Source of the DNA: Ryuthela nishihirai
Taxonomy: Eukaryota; Arthropoda; Arachnida; Araneae; Heptathelidae
Direction: 5' to 3'
DNA: 64,000 nucleotides
Assembly (NCBI GenBank): GCA_038380435.1
Contig: JAWZYU010000005.1
Span: 32,820,001-32,884,000 of the forward strand
Under the pieces are notes generated by a model. That model saw only the letters and a list, made by a program, of their open reading frames with translations. It made no database searches and was not told the origin of the DNA. Positions 55,807-64,000 of the stretch are shown here, piece after piece (position 1 is the first letter of the stretch; each line of letters begins with the position of its first letter). The translations under genes and the position numbers were made by a program.

Positions 55807-56192
55807 TGGTTGGGTTGTTTTACCTCTGAGCGGCACTTTTTTGCACACCATGGGCTAAATGGCCAGGTCACATGGACCCCGAAGGCTCAGAGAAGGTTGG
55901 GGGAGGGGACCCACTGGAACAGCTGTTGGGAGACAGATGGTAGCCTCCCGTCAAGGCCATCCAGCGTGTTCTTTAATGTGCACAGGGTATGGCTCTCCCG
56001 CACACGGAGCCACGGCTTAACGTCCCATCCGACGGACGGTGGCCTTTCCAAGCCCATCGGTGTCCCCTACTGACCGTGGGCAGGGCGGGGAATTTTGCGG
56101 AGATAAATCTCAACGACTGACCCAGCTGGGACTCGAACCTGGGAACTACGGATTACGAGCCTGGCGCGCTACCGACTGAGCCACCCCCGCCC
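55807..56192 (-). mobile_element. SINE-A copy, full length
   Basis: An exact 11-bp TSD AATTACACACT (55796-55806, 56193-56203). Confidence 0.95.
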
Positions 56193-56203
56193 AATTACAC
56201 ACT

Positions 56204-56684
56204 GAGTTAATATTTTCGAACTCTACATTCAATGCATATATGCACATTAAACATAACTGCCATCTTACTGCATAAATGCCATTTCTCCTTAATTTAAACC
56301 TTTGCTTAAGCCGCGGTATTCCTATCAATTTTTATTATCAGATTTGTGTTATCTCGAAATAAGATAACGCATAATTGACATTGATCAATATCTATGTGTG
56401 ATATATGGACGATTGTGAGTTATTGGATGCTGATTGGCTGACAGGGAATCACGCTAATTTTAGCTATGAGGCAGAAGTCGTAGAGATCTGAAAACTTGCA
56501 TGTAGCTTTAATCCGGGTCGTAGATCTCGGAAAAATCCAAAATCTGACCTTCGATGTGCCCTTCAAGGTCAAATAAAGGTCATGTAGAGGTCAAACCTTG
56601 ATCTACAAGTGCCAGAAAACATAAAAATATGTGCCCGTGCGTATTTTTCGGCTCTTAGCCCTCATATTAAAAATAATAATAAAT
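56204..56684. other. Unannotated stretch
   Basis: Contains repeated AGGTCAAA-type motifs (about 56545-56610). The motif CCTTCAAGGT recurs beyond the following SINE-B (about 56900). Possibly an old unknown repeat. Confidence 0.4.
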
Positions 56685-56873
56685 AAATACCCCCTCAATC
56701 AGCTGCTTGCCACAGAGTTCTGACAGGAGCCTATCAGTTTATATGCCACAGTAGAAGATCTGAGAGGATGGCAGGACCTCAGCAGAAAACACGAACATCC
56801 ATGCCTTACCCGGGGCTCGAACCCAGGTCCCGTAGATCAGTAGCCAAGCGCGCTAACCACTCGGCCACGGGGT
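56685..56873 (-). mobile_element. SINE-B copy, full length
   Basis: ATAAATAAATACCCCCTCAATC, body, B-box complement GGCTCGAACCCAGG, and CTAACCACTCGGCCACGG. Confidence 0.92.
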
Positions 56874-57151
56874 TGTGAAATTTTTGGATTCGATGGATCC
56901 TTCAAGGTAAAACGTCAAATGTCGATATACCGAAGCTGTAGAGATTATAATTGGTGCATAGAGGTACTGCGGATCACAGAGTTCAGAAATTTTAAGAAAT
57001 GGTGTAGGTTTCAAAACCGGTGTAGCGTCATGATTAAATATAGCAGTCGGAGTGGCGGTCTAGAAGAAATCAAGAGGCACTGAGTGCTTTTTAGTAGATA
57101 ATATATACAGTCGAAGGGACCAGGGAATTAATGTGTTTGGGCTTCGAAGCA

Positions 57152-57534
57152 AAGTGTTGGATTGTTTTACCTCTGAGCGGCACTTTTTTGCATATAAAGC
57201 CAGGTCACAAGGACCCCGACGGCTCAGAGAAGGTTAGGGGAAGGGAACCCACTGGAAAACTATTAGGAGTTAGATGGAAGCCTCCTGTCAAGGTCATTCA
57301 GCGTGTTCTTTAACGTGTACGTGATATGGCTCTGCCTCACATGTGATACGGCTTTATGTTCCATCTGACGGATGTACCTTTCCAAGCCCATTGGTGTCGT
57401 TGGGCTTGGAAACTAACCGAATGCAGGATGGGGATTTAGTAGAGATAAATCTCAATGTTGGCACAGGTGGACTGGGACCAGGGAACTTCAGATAACGAGC
57501 ATAGCGCGCTACCGACTGAGGCAACACCCACCCT
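57152..57534 (-). mobile_element. SINE-A copy, diverged
   Basis: GTTGGATTGTTTTACCTCTG to CCGACTGAGGCAACACCC. Carries a duplicated inverted AAGCCCA/GGGCTTGGAA near 57377-57410; the B-box complement is damaged (GGACTGGGACC). Confidence 0.82.
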
Positions 57535-57723
57535 CCATACAGACACTGTTTGAAGGTATCAGCAACGTTGTGACCTGACCATGTGGCTTGTCTTGCCGAA
57601 AGGTAATACTTGACACACTACCAAAGAAGAGTATGTCAACTACTATTAAAGTATCATTGACAGACCTACGGGTGATGAAATTGCTTTACAACAAACGCAT
57701 GAAATGTCCATTCCACCTGAGAG

Positions 57724-58063
57724 TTGGGTTGGGTTGTTTTACCTCTGAGCGGCACTTTTTTGCACACCATGGGCTAAATGGCCAGGTCACAAGGACCCCG
57801 AAGGCTCAGAGAAGGATGGAGGGAGGGGACCCACTGGAACAGCTGTTGGGAGACAGATGGTAGTCTCCCGTCAAGGCCATCCAGCGTGTTCTTTAACGTG
57901 CAGCCTAAAGGCGGCCTTTCCAAGCCCATCGGTGTCCCCTACTGACCGTGGGCAGGGCGGGAAATTTTGCGGAGATAAATCTCAACGCTGACCCAGCTGG
58001 GACTCGAACCTGGGAACTACAGATTACGAGCCTGGCGCGCTACCTACTGAGCCACCCCGCCCC
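57724..58063 (-). mobile_element. SINE-A copy with internal deletion
   Basis: An exact 11-bp TSD CCACCTGAGAG (57713-57723, 58064-58074). About 45 bp are missing between CGTGCA and GGCGGCCTTTCC. Confidence 0.94.
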
Positions 58064-58305
58064 CCACCTGAGAGTGACGGCTGAAAGGACATAGCTATTT
58101 TTCACAGTAATATTAAGACAAGAAAACAGGTTGAAGGAAGCCAAAATCACAATAGATGTGTGACGTTAGGTGGCGATCGAACAAATTCTTGCTGAAAGTC
58201 TCAGTAAGAGCATGAAGATGACGTCAGAGCAATGAATACCGCGAGATTCAAAAATGAGGAATGGGCGATTGTTGTCAAATCATCTTCAGTATATCTGACT
58301 GGAAA

Positions 58306-58694
58306 GGGGCGGGGGTGGCTCAGTCGGTAGCGCGCCAGGCTCGTAATCTGTAGTTCCCAGGTTCGAGTCCCAGCTGGGTCAGCGTTGAGATTTATCTCCG
58401 CAAAATTCCCCGCCCTGCCCACGGTCAGTAGGGGACACCGATGGGCTTGGAAAGGCCGCCGTCCGTCGGATGGGACGTTAAGCCGTGGCCCCGTGTGTGG
58501 GAGAGCCATACCCTCTGCACGTTAAAGAACACGCTGGATGGCCTTGACGGGAGGCTACCATCTGTCTCCCAACAGCTGTTCCAGTGGGCCCCCTCCCCCA
58601 ACCTTCTCTGAGCCTTCGGGGTCTTTGTGACCTGGCCATTTAGCCCATGGTGTGCAAAAAAGTGCCGCTCAGAGGTAAAACAACCCAACCCAAC
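58306..58694 (+). mobile_element. SINE-A reference copy, full length
   Basis: An exact 12-bp TSD TCTGACTGGAAA (58294-58305, 58695-58706). A box TGGCTCAGTCGG at 58316-58327; anticodon-loop region CTCGTAA at 58340-58346; B box GGTTCGAGTCC at 58360-58370. These are the internal RNA polymerase III promoter elements. The long body is followed by AGAGGTAAAACAACCCAACCC. It is the best copy to define the family. Confidence 0.96.
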
Positions 58695-58706
58695 TCTGAC
58701 TGGAAA

Positions 58707-59312
58707 AAGTCTTTGATGTGCAAACTTCTGAAATCATCGTTGTTTTGATCTGCGGAACAGAAAAACAGTTCCGCCTTATCAATAAAAATTCTTTTATGCA
58801 AAAACATAATACACAAAAAAAAATAAAGATTTATTTCTGAGTCCCGTTTATTTTAGCTTCTGTCAGATTTACAGGACTACGATAAAAAAAAACAACAGCA
58901 ACAAAAGTTAGTGTCATAGTGTATTTTGTTAATGTGCGAGCTTTTAAAGATTTTGTTTTGGTTGTTGAGATAGGACCTAGATTGGAATCCTGGATTAAAG
59001 AATGGATTTCTGCCTTTCAAGATTTGTCTTCCTTTCACACAGTTTCCTTATGTACTCCAATCTTGTTTCCCACACCGATCTCTAGGGGTGATTGACTCTA
59101 GGAGGGAAGTGGCTGCCTGAGGAGGCTTTCGTTTCTTTAACTGCTGATTAGAGTGGTTACTCGTGGGAGAGCTTTTGCCGCGAACCACTTAGCCAAATTT
59201 AAACTTTGGGACTAAGAAAATCGAAAATCGTTGCCGAGTCTTGATTCGACAACAGAAATAAAATCAATGACCCAAACTTAATGCTTTACTCTGATTTGTG
59301 TTGCTTCAGTAG
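58707..59312. other. Unannotated stretch
   Basis: Nothing recognised. Confidence 0.5.
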
Positions 59313-59323
59313 TTTCAGAAATG

Positions 59324-59708
59324 GGTTGGGTTGTTTTACCTCTGAGCGGCACTTTTTTGCACACCATGGGCTAAATGGCCAGGTCACATGGACCCCGAAG
59401 GCTCAGAGAAGGTTGGGGGAGGGGACCCACTGGAACAGCTGTTGGGAGACAGATGGTAGCCTCCCGTCAAGGCCGTCCAGCGTGTTCTTTAACGTGCACA
59501 ACGTATGGCTCTACCGCACACGGGGCCACGGCTTAACGTCCCATCCGACGGACGGCGGCCTTTCCAAGCCCATCGGTGTCCCCTACTGACTGTGGGCAGG
59601 GCGGGGAATTTTGCGCAGATAAATCTCAACGCTGACCCAGCTGGGACTCGAACCTGAGAACTACAGATTACGAGTCTGGCGCGCTACCGATTGAGCCATC
59701 CCCGCCCC
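59324..59708 (-). mobile_element. SINE-A copy, full length
   Basis: An exact 11-bp TSD TTTCAGAAATG (59313-59323, 59709-59719). Confidence 0.95.
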
Positions 59709-59875
59709 TTTCAGAAATGTGTTTTATGTGTGGGGTGAGTAGGTGGGAGAGTGAATTGGTCCAATTTGAATAATATATGATAAGAAATCATTAATTACTG
59801 AATTAATATTTTCAATTTTAGTTTGTATGTTTATTTAGATTGCTACGTTATGATGGTGACTCGACTGAGATGTTT

Positions 59876-60305
59876 GCTGCTGAGCGGTACTTCTTACATG
59901 CATTGAGCTAAATGACAAGGTCACAAGAATCCCAAGTATCAGAGTAGGCTAGAGAAGGGATTCCAATAGTTTCAGATTTTACTCTTCTTGAATGAGGTGG
60001 GGATTCGTAATCTGCAATTCAGGGTCGAGCCCCAATTGTGACTACCTAGAGAATTTTCTTCAATAACCCTCATTCTGCCATCTGTCAGAAAGGGACACCG
60101 ATGAGCATGGAGAAGCCCGCATCTGTCAGATGGGTCGTTGACCCATTGTGTCATGTACAGGACATTGTACACGTTAAAGAACACGGTGTATGGCTTGACA
60201 GGAAGTTTCCACCTTCTATGAACTCTTGGGATCCTCATGGCCTTGTAAGTTGGCTTATTGTGTGCAAAGGAAAAAAATTCCGCTCAGATATAAACAATCC
60301 AACTC
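59876..60305. mobile_element. Fold-back pair of old SINE-A fragments
   Basis: 59876-59965 is a minus 3' fragment (GAGCGGTACTTCTTAC to GGCTAGAGAAGGG). 59995-60305 is a diverged plus copy from GGGGATTCGTAATCTGC to ATATAAACAATCCAACTC. The arrangement is head-to-head. Confidence 0.65.
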
Positions 60306-60675
60306 AGAACTTCCTGAGAAATACTTTTGGCTGCTTCCTTACTTTAGTGTGACTTCTGTTAATGGATTCAGTGTCGTGCAGGGAAGACATTAAGAGGTTT
60401 TTTTTTTTGTTTCTCTCTGATAATCAAATGAAAAGATTCAATTTTTTTTATTTCTTAAGAGTCGATATTTAACAAAATGCTTTTTTTCTAGTGAATATTT
60501 TCTGCGCATCGAAGCAAAGCTCAATGTTTAGCAATGTCTTGAACTTAATTTCAAGACATTGCTAAACATGGAAACTTGGTATAAATCTCGATCTTTCATA
60601 TTGCACTCAAGAACATAAAAGTTACAGCATCTATAAAGGATGAATGCAGTGACAACAAATCATTTTCAAAAGTAG
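60306..60675. other. Unannotated stretch with one hairpin
   Basis: AT-rich; contains the inverted repeat at 60524-60569. Confidence 0.45.
60524..60569. repeat. Perfect 20-bp inverted repeat
   Basis: Arms ATGTTTAGCAATGTCTTGAA and its complement (60524-60543, 60550-60569) with a 6-nt loop. No T-run follows, so a terminator is not indicated. Confidence 0.9.
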
Positions 60676-60687
60676 TAGTACTGGAGG

Positions 60688-61076
60688 GTTGGGTTGGGTT
60701 GTTTTACCTCTGAGCGGCACTTTTTTGCACACCATGGGCTAAATGGCCAGGTCACATGGACCACGAAGGCTCAGAGAAGGTTGGGGCAGGAGACCCACTG
60801 GAACAGCTGTTGGGAGACAGATGGTAGCCTCCCGTCAAGGCCATCCAGCGTATTCTTTAACGTGCACAGGGTATGGCTCTCCCGCACACGGAGCCACGGC
60901 TTAACGTCCCATCCGACGGACGGCGGCCCTTCCAAGCCTATCGGTGTCCCTTGCTGACCGTGGGCAGGGCGGGGAATTTTGCGGAGATAAATCTCAACGC
61001 TGACCCAGCTGGGACTCGAACCTGGGAACTACAGATTACGAGCCTGGCGCGCTACCGACTGAGCCACCCCCGCCCC
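60688..61076 (-). mobile_element. SINE-A copy, full length
   Basis: An exact 12-bp TSD TAGTACTGGAGG (60676-60687, 61077-61088). Confidence 0.95.
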
Positions 61077-61235
61077 TAGTACTGGAGGTGCTACGCAAAT
61101 GATTCCAATGACGATAAAATCGCATGGAAACCAAAATAGAGGCTCCTCTGTCGGTCTCGAGATCCCAATAAACAGCCATTGTAACACACAGTAAGTAAAT
61201 CAGTGGAAGTGAAACAATGCATGTGCGTTTCACTT

Positions 61236-61520
61236 ATGACAAGGCAACGAATGCGTGCGGGTTATCAGAAACTGGGCCCGTTCGAATGGGACAGTATCGT
61301 GGGGATGCATGAGGCATCCCCACGATGCAGGTAGTAGGGATGTCTCATCCATCCGCCCGTCGTATAGTCATCGTCTCGGTCGTGCAATGATCGCTTCACG
61401 TCGCAATGGCTCAGGACCCCACAGACGTACCACACGATGGGAAGATCTCCTTATCTGCTGACAAGCAGCCTTCGACTGCTGTGCGACATCAACAGCAATC
61501 CAGCGCAATGTCACAACTGG
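61236..61520 (+). pseudogene. Tc1-type transposase N-terminus, decayed
   Basis: From 61236: MTRQRMRAGYQKLGPFEWDSIVGMHEASPR, which has the layout of a Tc1 transposase start (basic lead, then F-E-x-x-x-I-V/I-G). A 12-bp inverted repeat (61297-61308 with 61314-61325) disrupts the frame. In the next frame the chain reads GRAMIASRRNGSGPHRRTTRWEDLLI, matching the GSGxPRxTTxxED linker of the family, then a stop and QAAFDCCATSTAIQRNVTTGT. It ends where a minus SINE-A begins. No catalytic domain or terminal repeat seen. It is a different Tc1 lineage from the copy at 17405. Confidence 0.62.
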
Positions 61521-61529
61521 AACCAAAAA

Positions 61530-61838
61530 CTGCCAAGAGCTCAGAGTTAGTTAGGGAAAAGGGACTCACTGAATAGCTGTTAGGAAACAAATGATAGCCT
61601 CCGTCAAGGTCATCCAACATGTTTTTTAACGGGCATAGGATGTGGCTCTCCTGTACATGGAGCCATGACTTAATGTCACATCCTATGGACGACGGTCTTT
61701 CCAAGCCCATTGGTGTTCCCTACTGGCCGAGGACAGTACGGGGAGTTTTGCGGAGATAAATCTCAGCTTTGCCACAGTTGGGACTCGAACCTGAGAACAT
61801 TACGAGCCTGGCGCACTACCGATTGAGCTACCCCAAAT
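61530..61838 (-). mobile_element. SINE-A copy, 3'-truncated, older
   Basis: CAAGAGCTCAGAGTTAG, GGGACTCACTGAATAGCTG, and head end GGGACTCGAACCTGAG and CCGATTGAGCTACCCC. The AACCC tail is absent. Confidence 0.82.
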
Positions 61839-62226
61839 TTAGTTGGTCCCAAATCTGGTATGACAGTCCCCAAGGATCTAGTGCAGGCCCATCCAACCCA
61901 AACTTTGTAAAGATCCATTAGATAAAAAAAATCTTAAAAAGCCACAGAGAAAAAAATTCTCTACTTATAAACTAAAATATTCATTACTAATGAGTGTTGA
62001 ATTGAAAAAAAAAAACGTTTTTTATGGAATCAAAATAATATCTTGATTAAAGAAACAAAAATATGCAATTTTTAACGAGTACTGTGAATGACAAAACCGT
62101 TTAATTATGCACCTAAAAATGTGGGTTAAACAATTCCAAGAAATGAGCCAGATTCATTATACTGACGATTTGAGAGCAAGTTCGCTTGCAATAATGAGCC
62201 GCGGGTTAGACGGGCTTGGTGTAGCG
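61839..62226. other. Unannotated AT-rich stretch
   Basis: Nothing recognised. Confidence 0.45.
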
Positions 62227-62228
62227 TA

Positions 62229-62654
62229 CAGTCGCTCAAAAAAGTCACGTGACACGAAGGTTGCCAGATCACTAATTTCTAAAAAAAAATCGTTGACAGA
62301 TATTTTTTCTGAATTCTGTAATCAACCATAGCGTACAGTCGCTCAAAAAAGTCACGTGACACGAAGGTTCACTAATTTCTAAAAAAAATCGTTGACAGAT
62401 ATTTTTTCTGAATTCTGTAATCAACCATAGCGTACAGTCGCTCAAAAAAGTATCCGAACACTATGGTTGATTACAGAATTCAGAAAAAATATCTGTCAAC
62501 GATTTTTTTTAGAAATTAGTGATCTGGCAACCTTCGAAGTGATCTGGCAACACGAAGGTTGCCAGATCACTAATTTCTAAAAAAAATCGTTGACAGATAT
62601 TTTTTCTGAATTCTGTAATCAACCGTAGTGTTCGGATACTTTTTTGAGCGACTG
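62229..62654. mobile_element. MITE cluster: two half-units plus one full copy
   Basis: Two near-identical ~108-bp half-units (62229-62334 and 62335-62434, each starting GTACAGTCGCTCAAAAAAG and lacking the left arm) lie tandemly before a full palindromic copy (about 62435-62654). Each joins the next at ACCATAGCG-TACAGTCGC. The full copy has a duplicated GTGATCTGGCAAC at its centre. Confidence 0.9.
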
Positions 62655-62655
62655 T

Positions 62656-63113
62656 ACATTAAATTTCATAATTCTATACCCGATCCCCACCATTCAGATA
62701 GTTCATTTAAAGAATTTGCTTCATTCCTAGTGGTTGCATTTTTTATTCACTGAATGTTTTGATCAAAATTGAATTTCTTCACATTGTTTGTTTGCATTTT
62801 TTTCCCCAGAGTCCTTTTTATTCAGAACTTTTACTGATTATACCATTTTGAGATAGTTGCTTCTCTGCTCGTCTCATCATTGTTGTTGTTTACTGTTCTC
62901 GTTTCACTTCAGTTTATCATGTCTGGAACACTAAATCCTTGATTCCAGATGCTCCACGCAAACCCTTAACTAATACTTTTACTAGTAGCTCCAAACAATC
63001 GATCGATAAATTCATCTTTTTTCGAGAATCAGTCCTGGTAACTTTTCAATGAAACTTAACGCATTAGTTACGCTGCAGGATAATCTTTCCAAGTCCACCT
63101 GTCTCATCTCAAT
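62656..63113. other. Unannotated AT-rich stretch
   Basis: Nothing recognised. Confidence 0.45.
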
Positions 63114-63124
63114 CCGGACAATGG

Positions 63125-63489
63125 GCCAGGCTCGTAATCTGTAGTTCCCAGGTTCGAATCCCAGGTGGGTCAGCGTTGAGATTTATCTCCGCAAAATTCC
63201 CCGCCCTGCCCACGGTCAGTAGGGGACACCGATGGGCTTGGAAAGGCCGCCGTCCGTCGGATGGGTCGTTAAGCCGTCGACCTGTGTGCGGGAGAGCCAT
63301 ACCCTGTACACGTTAAAGAACACGCTGGATGGCCTTGTTGGGAGACAGGCTACCATCTGTCTCCCAACAGCTGTTTCAGTGGGTCCTCTCCCCCAACCTT
63401 CTCAGAGCCTTCGGGGTCCATGTGACCTGGTCATTTAGCCCATGGTGTTGAAAAAAGTGCCGCTCAGAAGTAAAACAACCCAACCCAAC
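63125..63489 (+). mobile_element. SINE-A copy, head-truncated
   Basis: An exact 11-bp TSD CCGGACAATGG (63114-63124, 63490-63500). Starts GCCAGGCTCGTAATCTG and so lacks the A box; a small change (GTTGGGAGACAGG for GACGGGAGG) near 63338. Confidence 0.94.
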
Positions 63490-63788
63490 CCGGACAATGG
63501 TTCTGGATTTTTAAGCGAATAACCTAATTCAGAGAGAAAGAGACGCAGCTATGAAAATAAATGTATGGATTATAGATTACTTGAACTGTTAAGTAAATCC
63601 TCCCACAAGTAAGAAACTATTAGAAAAGTGTTTTTGTTTTTATTTCGTTTGCATTGTTCCTTTTTTTTCTCGAATAATCTGGTGAATCAGATATTGATTG
63701 TTCTGCTTACCAGGCTCACTTGATCTGTAATGCATTTACACTTAACTTATGGAACCCAGTTAGCGTTACTCGCAAACCCTTAAACATG

Positions 63789-64000
63789 GATTGGGTTGTT
63801 TTACCCCTGAGTGGCACTTTTTTTGCACACTATGGGCTAAATAGCCCAGTCACAAGGTCCCCGAAGGCTCAGAGAAGGTTGGGGGAGGGGACCCACTGGA
63901 ACAGCTGTTGGGAGACAGATGGTAGCCTCCCGTCAAGGTCATCCAGCGTGTTCTTTAACGTCCACAGGTATGACTCTCCCGTATAAGGGGGTCACGGCTT
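63789..64000 (-). mobile_element. SINE-A copy, runs off the window
   Basis: From GATTGGGTTGTTTTACCCC to GGGGGTCACGGCTT at the window edge. The head half lies outside. Confidence 0.9.

Noticed and set aside
58316..58370. Genuine tRNA genes at SINE heads
   Set aside because: A and B boxes are present but the sequence continues into the SINE body. No copy shows an acceptor stem closing on itself, and the copies are flanked by TSDs.
60524..60569. Transcription terminator hairpin
   Set aside because: No T-run after the stem and no gene upstream. A eukaryotic context makes this reading unlikely; it is better explained as an inverted duplication.

Overview
The window is animal nuclear DNA made almost entirely of transposable-element remains and tandem repeats. 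It has no bacterial-style gene layout and no intact host gene that I can support. The transposon mix (tRNA-derived SINEs, RTE- and CR1/Jockey-like LINEs, Tc1 and hAT DNA elements, palindromic TA-flanked MITEs) suggests an invertebrate, probably an arthropod. I cannot name the species from the sequence.

Two SINE families dominate. SINE-A is about 385 bp. It has a tRNA-like head with A and B boxes, a long conserved body, and a 3' end of AGGTAAAACAACCCAACCC type. I count roughly 50 copies and fragments on both strands, many with exact 9-14 bp target-site duplications (TSDs). SINE-B is about 205 bp, with a different tRNA-like head and a TATTTATTT tail, in about 14 copies. On its minus strand SINE-A happens to be open in two frames, so it produces dozens of spurious 60-100 aa ORFs.

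Layout. 1-6.7 kb: SINEs plus a 0.54 kb GC-rich retroposed insert with a 16-bp TSD, lying inside an unusual ~88-bp direct duplication around a truncated SINE-A. 6.8-10.6 kb: a broken CR1/Jockey-like LINE on the minus strand, split by three SINE-A copies and scarred by inverted duplications. 10.6-11.2 kb and 22.7-23.1 kb: two opposite-oriented copies of a palindrome-rich MITE. 17.4-18.6 kb: a complete but dead Tc1-like transposon. 20.4-20.9 kb: an RTE fragment split by SINE-B. 23.4-24.3 kb: a 39-bp minisatellite. 26.5-27.6 kb: a reverse-transcriptase scrap, then a ~64-bp minisatellite that seems to have grown from a MITE end. 30.0-31.05 kb: a 40-bp minisatellite with a 160-bp higher-order period. 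38.67-42.98 kb: a hAT-like element (8-bp TSD) split by a nearly complete RTE retrotransposon (9-bp TSD). 46.8-47.9 kb: a decayed LINE reverse transcriptase split by SINE-B. 49.0-50.3 kb: a ~48-bp tandem array in which units carry tRNA B-box-like motifs, itself invaded by a MITE, a SINE-A and a SINE-B. 52.95-54.2 kb: a T-rich ~42/84-bp minisatellite. 61.2-61.5 kb: a decayed Tc1 N-terminus. 62.2-62.65 kb: a tandem/nested MITE cluster.

The elements do not work together as a pathway. What the window records is layered insertion: who inserted into whom can be read from the TSDs at several places (36.0, 38.9, 49.6, 9.9 kb). The best candidates for something new are the B-box tandem array, the long duplication flanking the SINE at 4.5-4.8 kb, the GC-rich structured insert, and the MITE-to-minisatellite transition.
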